Source: Desulfolutivibrio sulfoxidireducens
Lineage (GTDB): Bacteria; Desulfobacterota; Desulfovibrionia; Desulfovibrionales; Desulfovibrionaceae
Length of the DNA: 64,000 nt
Direction of reading: 5' to 3'
Assembly (NCBI RefSeq): GCF_013376475.1
Contig: NZ_CP045508.1
Span: 3,942,001 to 4,006,000, forward strand
A program made the translations under genes and the position numbers. Each line of letters opens with the position of its first letter. Position 1 is the first letter of the stretch. The notes beneath the pieces were generated by a model that was given only the letters and a program-made list of their open reading frames with translations, did no database searches and had not been told where the DNA came from. Shown here piece by piece: positions 41,755 through 51,105 of this stretch.

Positions 41755-43206
41755 TCAGTCCCCACGGAAACAGAAGTCGAAAAGCTTGGTGGCCGCGATG
41801 CTCACCCGGCGCAGGTCGTTAGGCGAGCGCAGCCTGGCCACCCAGCCCAGGATATACCCCGGCCTGGCGTAGAACCGGCGATAGGCCCGCCTGACGGCCC
41901 GGCCCAGCTCCTCTGGCCGAAGCGTGGTGTAGAACTGGTTGTAGAACCCGTCCAGGTGCAAGGTCTCCAGGTTCACGGACGTGCCGTCCCCGATCTCGGG
42001 GTGCACGGCCCGGACCTCCTCGAAAAGCGGCGCGCCCGGATACGGGGTGCAGATGCCGAAGGTGGCCGTGGTCGGCCGCAACGTGTTCACCACATAGTCG
42101 ATGGTCCGTTCCATGGTCTCGGCGGTCTCCCCGGGCATGCCCAGCATCACGTGGGCGTGGGTGTCCACCCCGATCCGCCTGGCCGCCGCGAAGGTGGCCA
42201 CGGCCCGCTCGACCTTGTAGCCCTTGCGGCTGCGATCCAGGATCTCCTGCACCCCGGATTCGATGCCGAACTTGATCAGGTGGCAGCCGGCGGTTTTGGC
42301 GCTTTCAAGCATGGACTCGCTGATCATGCCCACCCGGGCGTTGGCGATCCAGGCCAGGTCCAGGCCGCGTTCCCTCATGCCCTTGAAGATAGCCAGTTCC
42401 CGCTTGGTGTTCACGAAGAAGGTGTCGTCGCGGAAGTAGACCTCCTTGAAACCCTTCTCCTGGTAGAAGGCCAGTTCCCGGACCACGTAGTCGGCGGTCT
42501 TGAAGCGCACCTTGGGGCCGTCAAAGGCCGGGGCGGTGCAAAACGCGCACTTTCCGGGGCAGCCCCAGGACGTGGTGGTGGTGATGTAGGGCAGGCGTTT
42601 GACGATGGGATTGAAGTAGCCGACGCCCTTGGGCAAAAGGTCCACGTCCGGGACGGGCAGCCGGTCCAGGTCGGTCTCGAAGACCTCGGGGGTGGACACC
42701 ACGCCTCCGCCTTCGGCCCGGCGGCTCAGGTTGGGCACGGCCTCAAGCGGCAGGTCCCCGGCCATGGCCCGGGCCAGGTCCACGGCCGCGAAATACGGCT
42801 CGTGGCGGATGGCGAAGTCCACCTCCGGGAAGGCCAGCACGGCCTCGGGCAGAAAGGTCGGCTGGGACCCGAACACCGCCGCCCTGGCCCCGGGCGCGAG
42901 CCGTTTGACCTCCCGGATGTACTCCACGTCGTCGGTGAAGCTCATGGTCGAGGTGGACAGGATCACCAGATCGACCCCGGCAAGCGCGTCCGCGTAATCG
43001 GCCACGGCCCGCTGCTCGGCCTGGGCGTCCACGAAGACGACCTCGAATCCGGCGGTTTTGAGGCAGGAGGCGATCTGCAACAGGACAAACGGCGGCACCG
43101 TGGCCCCGCCGATGCGCTTGCCCTTGCACCAGCAGCCGTAGACCACGTCGCGCACCACGTTTTTCGTGCGTGTGGTCATGGGGTTGACCACCAATATCTT
43201 GTTCAT
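41755..43206 (-). CDS. radical SAM enzyme with N-terminal B12-binding-like domain
   Basis: Radical SAM protein of 483 residues. The N-terminal Rossmann-like domain (1-150, ILVVNPM ... GFEVVFVDAQAEQ ... VFGSQPTFLPE) belongs to the B12-binding fold, but the DxHxxG cobalamin ligand motif is not evident (DAQAEQ stands there). The catalytic cluster is CPGKCAFC (Cys216, 220 and 223), followed by FRDDTFFVN, GIESGVQEIL and VMLGMPGETAETM. Such enzymes methylate or rearrange lipids, sugars or cofactors. Its start overlaps the 64-residue microprotein by 4 bases, and AsnB and a GT2 lie upstream in the operon. Confidence 0.85.
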   Translation of the reverse strand: MNKILVVNPMTTRTKNVVRDVVYGCWCKGKRIGGATVPPFVLLQIASCLKTAGFEVVFVDAQAEQRAVADYADALAGVDLVILSTSTMSFTDDVEYIREVKRLAPGARAAVFGSQPTFLPEAVLAFPEVDFAIRHEPYFAAVDLARAMAGDLPLEAVPNLSRRAEGGGVVSTPEVFETDLDRLPVPDVDLLPKGVGYFNPIVKRLPYITTTTSWGCPGKCAFCTAPAFDGPKVRFKTADYVVRELAFYQEKGFKEVYFRDDTFFVNTKRELAIFKGMRERGLDLAWIANARVGMISESMLESAKTAGCHLIKFGIESGVQEILDRSRKGYKVERAVATFAAARRIGVDTHAHVMLGMPGETAETMERTIDYVVNTLRPTTATFGICTPYPGAPLFEEVRAVHPEIGDGTSVNLETLHLDGFYNQFYTTLRPEELGRAVRRAYRRFYARPGYILGWVARLRSPNDLRRVSIAATKLFDFCFRGD

Positions 43207-43397
43207 GGGGCGTTTTTTCCTTTGTCGCGGTCAAGCTCGGACCAGTCGAAAAACCCGCCCGAGGCCGCGTAGTCGTCCCGGCCGCCGCCCTTGACCACCA
43301 GCCGCACCAGGATGCGGCGCAAAAGCCTCGCGCCGAAGGCGAAGCGGCCCAGGGTCAGGCAGTACAGGCGCAGGCAGATAAGCTCGATGGTGCGCAT
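43203..43397 (-). CDS. 64-residue microprotein between toroid-like and radical SAM genes
   Basis: A very small protein: a hydrophobic and Arg-rich N-terminal helix (RTIELICLRLYCLTLGRFAFGARLL in part), a basic turn (VVKGGGRDD), then YAASGGFFDWSELDR and a charged tail. GAGGA lies 9 bases before ATG 43397, and its stop overlaps the radical SAM start (ATGA), so it is translated with it. I know no family for it. It might anchor the enzyme to the membrane or be a substrate peptide; neither is shown. Confidence 0.6.
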   Translation of the reverse strand: MRTIELICLRLYCLTLGRFAFGARLLRRILVRLVVKGGGRDDYAASGGFFDWSELDRDKGKNAP

Positions 43398-43463
43398 CAC
43401 TCGTGTCCTCAAACTCCGGGGAGGGAAACTGTGCGGCCAATACGCCTCACGACGTGTTTTTCC

Positions 43464-44474
43464 TCATGAACCGTCGCATCCTCCAAGGGACGCAACCTCG
43501 TCCTCCCGGCCCGGAACCCGGGCGGACAGGGCCTCGAAGCACAGCAGATAGTCGGTCAGAAGGGGTATCATGTATCGGTCGTCCTGCCAAAGCGGGGTCA
43601 GGGCCACGCCCGCGACGGCCCCAGCGGCGATGCGCCGGACCAGGTCGCGCCGGCCGGCCAGGGCCACGGCCAGGGGATAGACGAACTGGGTTCCCCGGCT
43701 CCAGTTCCCGGGCCGGATGCGGCCGGCCTCGTCCAGATGCCGCTCAAAGGCCGCAAGGCCTCGGTCCACAAGGGCCGCCGCCTCAGGCCAGTCCGGACGC
43801 CGAGCGCGAAGCTGGGCCGCCAGGGACATGCTTATGGTGTGGTAGCCCATGTCCTCGCCGCCGTATTCCATGAAGCACCCGCCCGGGCCGAAGGCCGACG
43901 CAAGCCCGGCCAGGGCCCGGCGCGCGGCCTCGGCGTAGGCCGGCCGGCCGGAGAGCTCGGCAAAGGTGGACAGGGCCAGGGCCGCGGCCAGACGCTGGTT
44001 GGGGTTGGCCTGGTAGCCGGCCCGGGCCAGCCAGTCGGCCGTGGTCAGCGCGGCCGGATCGTACAGGGCGGGGTCGCGGCGCATGACCTCGCTGGCCGCG
44101 TAGGCCGAAAAGGCCGTGGCGCAGCCGCTCCGCTCAAAGGGATAGACCTCGTCCAGGCTGCCGTCGGCGTGCCGCCTGGCAAGCCAGAAACGAAGGGCCG
44201 CCCGGACCAGGCGGGTCAGAAGCGGGGCCTTGAAAAACGGGTTCTCGGGCATGTCCAGGTCGCGCACAAGGGCCAGGGTGAGCATGGCCTCCTGGAACCG
44301 GGCGTTGGGCAGGTCGTGCAGCCGGTAGCGCCAGAAATACCGGTCCGCGCAGCCGTATGTCGGCGAGGCCGGATCGCGGTCGATCTGCCCAAAAAGCCGG
44401 GGCCCGAGCAGGCAGGGGATGACCCAGAAGACATGTTCCGGGGCCTGGTCGAGCCTACGCAAAAAATTGATCAT
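43464..44474 (-). CDS. putative alpha/alpha-toroid protein of glycan cluster
   Basis: A 336-residue, soluble, strongly helical protein with repeated helix pairs rich in Ala/Leu/Arg and conserved aromatic and Asp residues (DRYFWRYRLHDLPNARFQEAML, EYGGEDMGYHTISMSLAAQL, PGNWSRGTQFVYPLAVALAG). The layout suggests an (alpha/alpha)6 toroid as in polysaccharide lyases or hydrolases of the heparinase type, without a motif that proves activity. It starts inside the end of asnB (20-base overlap). No signal peptide, so it should work in the cytoplasm, perhaps on a precursor. Confidence 0.55.
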   Translation of the reverse strand: MINFLRRLDQAPEHVFWVIPCLLGPRLFGQIDRDPASPTYGCADRYFWRYRLHDLPNARFQEAMLTLALVRDLDMPENPFFKAPLLTRLVRAALRFWLARRHADGSLDEVYPFERSGCATAFSAYAASEVMRRDPALYDPAALTTADWLARAGYQANPNQRLAAALALSTFAELSGRPAYAEAARRALAGLASAFGPGGCFMEYGGEDMGYHTISMSLAAQLRARRPDWPEAAALVDRGLAAFERHLDEAGRIRPGNWSRGTQFVYPLAVALAGRRDLVRRIAAGAVAGVALTPLWQDDRYMIPLLTDYLLCFEALSARVPGREDEVASLGGCDGS

Positions 44475-46341
44475 GCCACTCCAGGAAACACACCAGGCTC
44501 AGGAGTTGTTTTTCGCCCAGAAGGCTCGGCCGCCGCTGCCGCATCTTGAGGTCGCGCACGAACTCCCAGCGCAAAAGGCCCGTGCGCTCCACCCGCTCCC
44601 TGGTGAGCACCCCGTCCAGCCAGGTCGCGTAGACCTCCGGGAACATGGCCGCCACGGAAAAGTAGAAGGCCTTTTTGCCCCGGTCCAGAAGCCCGGGCAG
44701 CAGGGCCTCGGCCGCCTGGCGCAGGACGAACTTGTTCACGCCGCCGCGAAGCTTCATGGCCCGGGGCAGGCTCAGGGCGAAGTCGGCCAGATCGTTGTCC
44801 AGGTACGGGAAACGCCCCTCCAGGCCGCAGGCCATGCAGATCTTGTCGATCTTGAAAAGGATGTTGTCCGCAAGCCAGGTGGTCAGTTCGGCCAGGATCA
44901 GGCGCTGGAAGGGGTCCAGGTCCCGGCGCGAAAGGATGGCCGCCGTGCGCTCCCGGTCCCGGGAACGCCGGGCCGCCTCGGCCATGGCCGGGGCGTACAG
45001 CCGGTCCTTCTCCGCCGGGGAAAAAAGGCTCACGAAGGTGAAATAGCGCTCCACATCCCCCCGCGCGGCCAGAAGGTCCGCCAGCCTGCGCCGGCCCTCA
45101 AGGCCCATGGAGGCCGGATATTCGAAGAGCCGGTCCAGCCAGGACACGGGCAAAAGCGACACGGCCCGGGCCACAAGCCCCATCCACGGCCCGCTGGCCA
45201 AGGGGGTGGCGGACAGGCGCCACAGGGCCTTCTGGTGGATGTAGCCGCCCAGGGTCTCGTCCGCGCCCTCGCCGGTCAGGGCCACCGTGACCTTGCGCCG
45301 CGCCTCCCGGGCCAGGACGAAGGTGGGCAGGATGATGACGTCGCCAAAGGGGTTGTCCAGATGCCACTGCAGCCGGGGCAAAAGGTCCAGATCGGCCCGG
45401 TGCAGGGTGAAGGCGTGGTGGTCGGTATGAAAATGCGCGGCGATACGGCCGGCCTGGTCCCGCTCGTCCACCTGGTTTTCAAATCCCACAGTGAAGGTTT
45501 CAGGACGCTTGCCCTGGGCGGCCATGGCCGCGCACACGGTCCCGGAGTCCAGCCCGCCGGACAGAAACATGCCCAGAGGCACATCGGACATCAGTTGCCG
45601 GTCCACGGCCAAAAGCAGCAGCCGGCGGTACTCCTCCACGGCCTGGCCCGGGTCCATGGCCGGGGCCGGGGCCTGGGCCAGGGGGTCCCAGAAGACCCCC
45701 TCGGCCATCCGGCCGTCCTCCCAGCGCACATAGCGCCCGGGCGGCACGCAGGCGATGTCCGCGAAGGCCGTTTCCGGGCCCTTGACGAAGCGGTGGGTGA
45801 AAAAGGAGTCCAGGGCCACGGGATCGGGCCGGGGCGCGCGGCCCATGGCCGCGATCAGGGCCTTGCACTCCGAGGCCAGGACCAGGCCGTCCCCCACCCG
45901 GGCCATATACAGGGGTTTGACCCCGAAACGGTCCCGGGCGGCCAGGAGCACCCGCTTTTTCGCGTCCCACAGGGCAAAGGCGAACATGCCGTTAAGGCGC
46001 GGCAAAAAGGCCTCGCCCTCGTCCTCGTAGAGATGGACCAGGACCTCGGTGTCGCTGGCCGTGGCGAAGCGGTGCCCCCGGGCCACCAGATCGGCGCGCA
46101 GTTCCTTGAAATTGTAGATCTCGCCGTTGAAGGTCACCCACACCCCGCCGTCCTCGTTGGCCAGGGGCTGGCGGCCGCCGGCCACGTCGATGACGGCCAG
46201 CCGGGTATGCAGCAGGATGACCCCCGGTTCCTCGTGGATGCCATGTCCATCCGGGCCCCGGTGGGCCAGGGAGCGCAGGACGGGATCGACGACGTTCCCG
46301 GGCGGCCCCTCGGGGTCGGCCCAGGCGAAGATGCCGCACAT
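44455..46341 (-). CDS. asnB: asparagine synthase (glutamine-hydrolysing) family amidotransferase
   Basis: A 628-residue AsnB-type enzyme. The N-terminal glutaminase domain begins with the catalytic Cys (MCGIFAW) and has RHRGPDG-like AHRGPDGHG and NGEIYNFKELR. The synthetase domain has the PP-loop LSGGLDSG (about residue 255), TGEGADETLGGY and KIDKICMACGLEGRFPYLD. Within surface-polysaccharide clusters such enzymes often amidate uronic acids or other carboxylates rather than make asparagine. It starts one base after the GT2 stop and overlaps the next gene, so it is embedded in the cassette. Confidence 0.88.
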   Translation of the reverse strand: MCGIFAWADPEGPPGNVVDPVLRSLAHRGPDGHGIHEEPGVILLHTRLAVIDVAGGRQPLANEDGGVWVTFNGEIYNFKELRADLVARGHRFATASDTEVLVHLYEDEGEAFLPRLNGMFAFALWDAKKRVLLAARDRFGVKPLYMARVGDGLVLASECKALIAAMGRAPRPDPVALDSFFTHRFVKGPETAFADIACVPPGRYVRWEDGRMAEGVFWDPLAQAPAPAMDPGQAVEEYRRLLLLAVDRQLMSDVPLGMFLSGGLDSGTVCAAMAAQGKRPETFTVGFENQVDERDQAGRIAAHFHTDHHAFTLHRADLDLLPRLQWHLDNPFGDVIILPTFVLAREARRKVTVALTGEGADETLGGYIHQKALWRLSATPLASGPWMGLVARAVSLLPVSWLDRLFEYPASMGLEGRRRLADLLAARGDVERYFTFVSLFSPAEKDRLYAPAMAEAARRSRDRERTAAILSRRDLDPFQRLILAELTTWLADNILFKIDKICMACGLEGRFPYLDNDLADFALSLPRAMKLRGGVNKFVLRQAAEALLPGLLDRGKKAFYFSVAAMFPEVYATWLDGVLTRERVERTGLLRWEFVRDLKMRQRRPSLLGEKQLLSLVCFLEWHDQFFA

Positions 46342-46342
46342 C

Positions 46343-47239
46343 TCAGGCGTCGTCCCCGGAGGCGTCCTTGCGCCGGCCCCAGGAGCGGTGGGAGATGCGC
46401 AGCATGCTGATCTGCTCGGAGATCAGGGCCACCAGGAAGGTGATCACCCCGGTCTGGAGCAGAAAAAGCGAGAGGTTGTGGATGCCTCCGGTGAAATACA
46501 GTTGCAAAAGGGCGGAGACCACCCCCAACCCGAAAATGGTCGAGGCCAGGGGCAGAAAGATCCGGGCCGGGTGGAAGAGCATGACGATGCGCACGATGAT
46601 CTTGAGAAACCGCAGGCCGTCGCGCAGGGGATGGATGTTGCTCTCCCCGGCCTTGCGGCTGGTGATCTCCGGCGCGGCCTCGAACCTCACGAACCGCCCC
46701 GAGCACAGCATGGCCATGGTGATGGTGGTGGGATAGGAATAGCGCAGGGGGAAAAGATGGGCGAACTCGAAAAAGCACTCCCGCCGGACCACCCGAAAGC
46801 CGCTGGTCAGGTCCGGGATGTCCCAGCCCGACAGCCGCGAGGCCACCATCCGGAGCATGGCGTTGCCGAAGTTGCGAAACCTCCGCGTCGTGGACTCCCG
46901 GGTCCGCGAGGCCACCAGCATGTCGTAGCCGCGCATGGATTCGAGCAGCCGGGGGATGATCTCCGGCGGATGCTGGCCATCGGCGTCCATGAACACCAGG
47001 GTGTCGCGGCTGGCGGCGGCGGCCCCGGTGCGCACCGCGGCCCCGTTGCCCAGGTTGTAGGTGTGCCGGACCACCGTGGCCCCGCAGCGCGTGGCCACCT
47101 CTGCGGAACGGTCCGTGGAGGCGTCGTCGGCCACGATGATCTCCCAGTCCGGGTTGACCGCCCGGATGCGGCCGATCAGCGATTCGAGGCAGTCCTCCTC
47201 GTTGAACGTGGGGAGGATGATGGAGACGTTGTGATCCAT
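46343..47239 (-). CDS. family 2 glycosyltransferase with C-terminal membrane helices
   Basis: A 298-residue DPM1/GtrB-like enzyme that probably charges a polyprenyl phosphate with a sugar. GT-A motifs: IILPTFNEEDCLESLI, IIVADDASTDRSAEVA, YNLGNGAAVRTG and the DxD motif FMDADGQHP; SGFRVVRRECF follows. Two hydrophobic helices near residues 215-275 anchor it. It is the first gene of the six-gene minus-strand cassette and divergent from the GT-C-like gene, separated by a 290-bp gap in which no clear promoter was found. Confidence 0.87.
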   Translation of the reverse strand: MDHNVSIILPTFNEEDCLESLIGRIRAVNPDWEIIVADDASTDRSAEVATRCGATVVRHTYNLGNGAAVRTGAAAASRDTLVFMDADGQHPPEIIPRLLESMRGYDMLVASRTRESTTRRFRNFGNAMLRMVASRLSGWDIPDLTSGFRVVRRECFFEFAHLFPLRYSYPTTITMAMLCSGRFVRFEAAPEITSRKAGESNIHPLRDGLRFLKIIVRIVMLFHPARIFLPLASTIFGLGVVSALLQLYFTGGIHNLSLFLLQTGVITFLVALISEQISMLRISHRSWGRRKDASGDDA

Positions 47240-47529
47240 GGTCTCGCCGGGGAAAAGGTTGGGCAGGCGCCCGGGGGACGGCCGGACGGCCGCTCTCCGA
47301 GCGAAAACGTTCTCCTGCGGGATGTGCTGGGATTTTTTGAAGGCTATCCCAAGTCACGGGGGATGTCCATGACCGGGCCGGCGCCTGGATCGACGCGGGG
47401 ACGCGCTACGGACTCCGGTGGTGACACGGGCGGGCCTGTGCGGCTATATGGGGCCACCCCATCCGGATTGACAGGGCCGGGCGGGTTGCCGGAGTCGGAT
47501 CCGATCCGGCCTCTTTTTCTGGAGGGCGC

Positions 47530-49824
47530 ATGGCCTCATTGATCCCGGCCCGGCTCGCCGCCACGCCGGCCCGACCGCTTTGTGCGGCCGCACTCTGTTT
47601 CGCCGCCCTTTTTCTGGCCGGGGCCTTTGCCGTGGACCCGGTGTCCTTCCTGATGTGGGCCAACTACGGCCTCAGACAGGCATGGCTGCTCATTCTGGGT
47701 TTTTTCGCCGGCCGGCTGATCCCCGACTGCCGTCCCTTTCGGCCCGTCCGCCTGCCGACGGCCGTGGCCCAGGCTCTGGCCCTGCTTGTCGCCGCGGTCA
47801 TGGTCCGGCACACCAGCGCGCCTTTTTTCTACCTGACCATCTATCCCGACGCCCACCGGATCACCTCCCTGGCCGCCTTCCTGGCCGGGGCCGCGGCCGG
47901 GGCGGCCGTCTTTTTGGCCCGGTCCCGAGGCCCTGCCCCCCGGCTTCTCGAGCGGATCGCGCGGGTGGACATCCCCTTGCCCGCGCTGGTGTTCGGTTCG
48001 TCCCTTCTTTTTTTGCCCGAGGTCTGGGCCTTTGTCGCGGACAACTGGAACTGCTCGGGGTTCATGGACTCCCAGGTCTACGACCACATCTCCCACGACA
48101 TCGCCACAGGCCTTCGGCCCTTCGGCTCGTCCTACTACATGCCCCTGTACCAGTACGGACTGGCCGCGCTGTATTACGCCTTCGGCCACTTCTTCTGGCT
48201 CGCCCAGGTATCCAACGGCCTGGCCGCCTCGGCCACCCTGGCCTGCGTCGGGCTGTGCGCCTGGAACATCTTCAAGGACAGGCGGGCCGTGCTTCTGGCC
48301 CTGATCCTGGCCGCGACCACCCCGACCCTGCGCTACACCCCGATCCTGCCCCAGATCGAAAACTGGTACATCCCGCTTTTCGCCCTCACGGTCCTGTTGT
48401 TCACCGTCATCTGGAACAGGCCGACCATGGCCAACGCCGTGGCCTTCGGCCTGAGCCTGGGGCTTTTGCTCAACACCCGCAACCAGGGCGCGTTCTACGT
48501 CCTGGCCGCCTCCCTGGCCCCGCTTCTGGCCGCGCCCAGGGGGGGCCGCAAAAAGGCCGTGCTCCTGGTGCTGACCGTCTGGCTGACCGTGGGCGCGACG
48601 CTCGTGCCCTGGACCCTGCGCAACGCCCATGTGGAGGGCCGGCTGTCCCCGGGCTCGGAGCAGGGCCCGCTGCAGATGGCGATCATGAACGACAAGCGCA
48701 TCGGATTCTACGGCCTGCGCTTCGACATCAACTACTTCGACATCCTCGAGGAATACCGGAGGCGCTTCCCCGACACGGCCGAACGGATCCGGGAATGCTC
48801 GCGCGAGGCCCGGGAGAAGCTCCTGGAGGACCCGGCCTGGACCCTGCGGGCCGTGTTCTGGCGCGGCCTGGCCTTCTACGGCCTGGCCCCGGCGGCGGTG
48901 TGGAGCTGGTCCCCGGCCGATTCCCCGGAACCGGTCATCGACTGGCCCAAAGAGGCGCGCTCCCTTTTTTCCCTCTCCTCCCACCGCTACATCGCCCTGT
49001 TCTATCTCGTCGGCAGCCTGGCCGGGCTGGCCATGCGTCCCCGGCGCATCAACCTCGCCCTGGCCCTCCTGGCCCTGGGCAATTTCCTGGTCGTCGTGTT
49101 CGTGGGGTTCAACGAGGAACGCATTCATTATCCGAACCTCGTCGTGCATCTGCTTCTGGCCTTAAGCATCTTTTTCAGCCCCCGACTCGGGAGTCAATCC
49201 GGCCCCACGCACCCTGAGTTCACGAAACGCTCCCTGCTCCTCCTGCCGGCCGTGGTCCTTCTCGGCGCGGCCTTCCTGATCCTGGCGCACCAGGCCGTGG
49301 GAAAACGCTTCGCCTCCGCCCCCCTGGCCGAACCGGTCAGCATCGACCCCGCAGCCCGTCCCGACCCGGGTCTTCCGGTCTTTTCAGAACTCGTGGCGAA
49401 TCTCCCGCCGAACGCCGCCCCTTCCCTGCGCCCCGGGCAGCGCGTCCTGCTGACCCTGCGGCTCTCCAACGACGCCGCCCCCCCGGCCTTCGCCGCCTTT
49501 CCCGGCTCCCCCCTGAAATTCATTCCCGGGTTCGCCAACGACCCTCTCCGGGAACGCTTCCTGTACGCCTCCCTGGTCCCCTCCTCCGGCTTCTACCCCC
49601 TGGTCTCGGCCTTCTACTATGGCGAAACCGTCTCCACCGCCGGGGTTTCCTTTTTCGGGGCGCGATCCGACGCGCCGCTACGGGAGGGTGACCTCGTTTT
49701 GGCTGAGGCCGAGGCCCTCCTCGTGCCGCCTCTGGCCCCGGGCCCCCCGGACCAGTCGCAAATCATCAATCCCTGGTTCCGGATCGTGGCCATGCGGCGG
49801 CTTGGGCCGGACACGGACCGCTGA
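47530..49824 (+). CDS. large polytopic membrane protein, GT-C glycosyltransferase-like
   Basis: A 764-residue protein with about eleven membrane helices in its first 560 residues and a C-terminal soluble beta-rich region (about 590-764). An acidic loop after an early helix (NCSGFMDSQVYDHISHDI) sits where GT-C enzymes carry catalytic Asp residues, and YMPLYQYGLAALYYAFGHFFW and NWYIPLFAL fit the ArnT/PMT-like pattern. It probably moves a sugar from polyprenyl phosphate to an envelope acceptor, the sugar being supplied by the divergent GT2. GGAGG precedes the ATG. Family-level identity is moderate. Confidence 0.6.
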   Translation: MASLIPARLAATPARPLCAAALCFAALFLAGAFAVDPVSFLMWANYGLRQAWLLILGFFAGRLIPDCRPFRPVRLPTAVAQALALLVAAVMVRHTSAPFFYLTIYPDAHRITSLAAFLAGAAAGAAVFLARSRGPAPRLLERIARVDIPLPALVFGSSLLFLPEVWAFVADNWNCSGFMDSQVYDHISHDIATGLRPFGSSYYMPLYQYGLAALYYAFGHFFWLAQVSNGLAASATLACVGLCAWNIFKDRRAVLLALILAATTPTLRYTPILPQIENWYIPLFALTVLLFTVIWNRPTMANAVAFGLSLGLLLNTRNQGAFYVLAASLAPLLAAPRGGRKKAVLLVLTVWLTVGATLVPWTLRNAHVEGRLSPGSEQGPLQMAIMNDKRIGFYGLRFDINYFDILEEYRRRFPDTAERIRECSREAREKLLEDPAWTLRAVFWRGLAFYGLAPAAVWSWSPADSPEPVIDWPKEARSLFSLSSHRYIALFYLVGSLAGLAMRPRRINLALALLALGNFLVVVFVGFNEERIHYPNLVVHLLLALSIFFSPRLGSQSGPTHPEFTKRSLLLLPAVVLLGAAFLILAHQAVGKRFASAPLAEPVSIDPAARPDPGLPVFSELVANLPPNAAPSLRPGQRVLLTLRLSNDAAPPAFAAFPGSPLKFIPGFANDPLRERFLYASLVPSSGFYPLVSAFYYGETVSTAGVSFFGARSDAPLREGDLVLAEAEALLVPPLAPGPPDQSQIINPWFRIVAMRRLGPDTDR

Positions 49825-49993
49825 CGGGACGCGCCGCCCTCGGAGAAAGGCCCGCGACCACGCCGCCGCGACCCATTGTCCCCAAGCCTGTTCGGCGCTA
49901 CAAAGGCGCTCCGGCCGTTTCCGACTCCGGCATCCCCGGCCAAAACCCCGGCGACCGGCCACAGACCGCTCGCCACCGACCACCAGGGACCCC

Positions 49994-50944
49994 ATGCACA
50001 GCCTTCTTCAGACCTTTTGCGACACCATCCGCATCGAGGCCCAGGCCGTCGAGGCCCTGCTCGGCCACGACTTCGCGGGGATCACCGCCGTCGTCGAACG
50101 CATCGTGCAAAGCGACGCCAAACTCATCGTCACCGGCCTGGGGAAATCCGGCATCATCGCCCGCAAGATCTCCGCCACCCTGTCCAGTACCGGCACCCCC
50201 AGCGTGTTTTTGCACGCCAGCGAGGCCTGCCACGGCGACCTGGGCATGATCCGGCCCCCGGACATCGTGCTCGCCGTGTCCAATTCCGGGGAGACCGAGG
50301 AACTGCTGCGGCTTATCCCCTACCTCAAGCACAACGGCATCCATTTCATCGCCATGACCGGCAACCCCCAGTCCACCCTGGCTAGGCACGCGGATTTCCA
50401 CCTGGACGCCCGCGTCCCCGGGGAGGCCTGCCCCTTAAGGCTGGCGCCCACCTCCTCCACCACCGCCGCCCTGGTCCTGGGCGACGCCCTGGCCATGACC
50501 CTGATCCAGGCCCGGGGCTTCCAGGCCAGGGACTTCGCCGAGTGCCACCCGGGGGGCAGGCTCGGCCGGATGCTTCTGACCACCGTGGAGATGGTCATGA
50601 AGACCGACCGGCTGCCGTTCGCCCGCGAGGGCACGCCCCTGTCCGAACTGCCCCTGATCATGAGCGAGGGACGCTGCGGCCTGGCCATCATCACCGACGA
50701 CCAGGGCCGGGCCACAGGGATCATCACCGACGGCGACCTGCGCCGGGCCTTCGAGCGCCACGAACTGGCCACCATGCGGGACCTGCTGGCCAGGGACATC
50801 ATGACCCCGAACCCCAAGCGCGTCGCCCATACGACGCTTCTGGCCGATGCGGAAAAGCTCATGCAGCGCCAGAAGATCGCCTCGCTCCTGGTGACCCGCG
50901 ACGACGAGATCATCGGCATCGTCCAACTCTACGACCTGCAATAG
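49994..50944 (+). CDS. kdsD: D-arabinose-5-phosphate isomerase (KdsD/KpsF)
   Basis: Converts ribulose 5-phosphate to arabinose 5-phosphate, the first step to KDO. The 316-residue protein has an SIS sugar-isomerase domain (VTGLGKSGIIARKISATLSSTGTPSVFLHASEACHGDLGMI in the usual order; SNSGETEELL) and a pair of CBS domains (about 205-316; MKTDRLP, LAIITDDQGRATGIITDGDLRRAFE). The catalytic HxxE-type region ECHPGGRLGRML is conserved. It lies next to kdsB and kdsA on the other strand, so all three KDO-branch enzymes are local. Confidence 0.93.
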   Translation: MHSLLQTFCDTIRIEAQAVEALLGHDFAGITAVVERIVQSDAKLIVTGLGKSGIIARKISATLSSTGTPSVFLHASEACHGDLGMIRPPDIVLAVSNSGETEELLRLIPYLKHNGIHFIAMTGNPQSTLARHADFHLDARVPGEACPLRLAPTSSTTAALVLGDALAMTLIQARGFQARDFAECHPGGRLGRMLLTTVEMVMKTDRLPFAREGTPLSELPLIMSEGRCGLAIITDDQGRATGIITDGDLRRAFERHELATMRDLLARDIMTPNPKRVAHTTLLADAEKLMQRQKIASLLVTRDDEIIGIVQLYDLQ

Positions 50945-51105
50945 CGTCGCGCCCCAGAATCCGGATGCGGGACGTGTGGCCGCGACAGGTCACGATGCGT
51001 CTGTTTTCTTGAACGGATGCCGGCGTCGTCGCGTGCGAAACGCGTCACGGCCGGCCGCATCCGGGGCGGGACGCCCCAGGGGGGAGAGGCGGCGGGGGCC
51101 GGGGA

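Noticed and set aside
43203-46341. Lasso-peptide gene cluster (AsnB-like cyclase plus small peptide)
   Set aside because: AsnB retains a full glutaminase domain, and no RRE protein or transglutaminase-like protease is present; kept only as a remote alternative.
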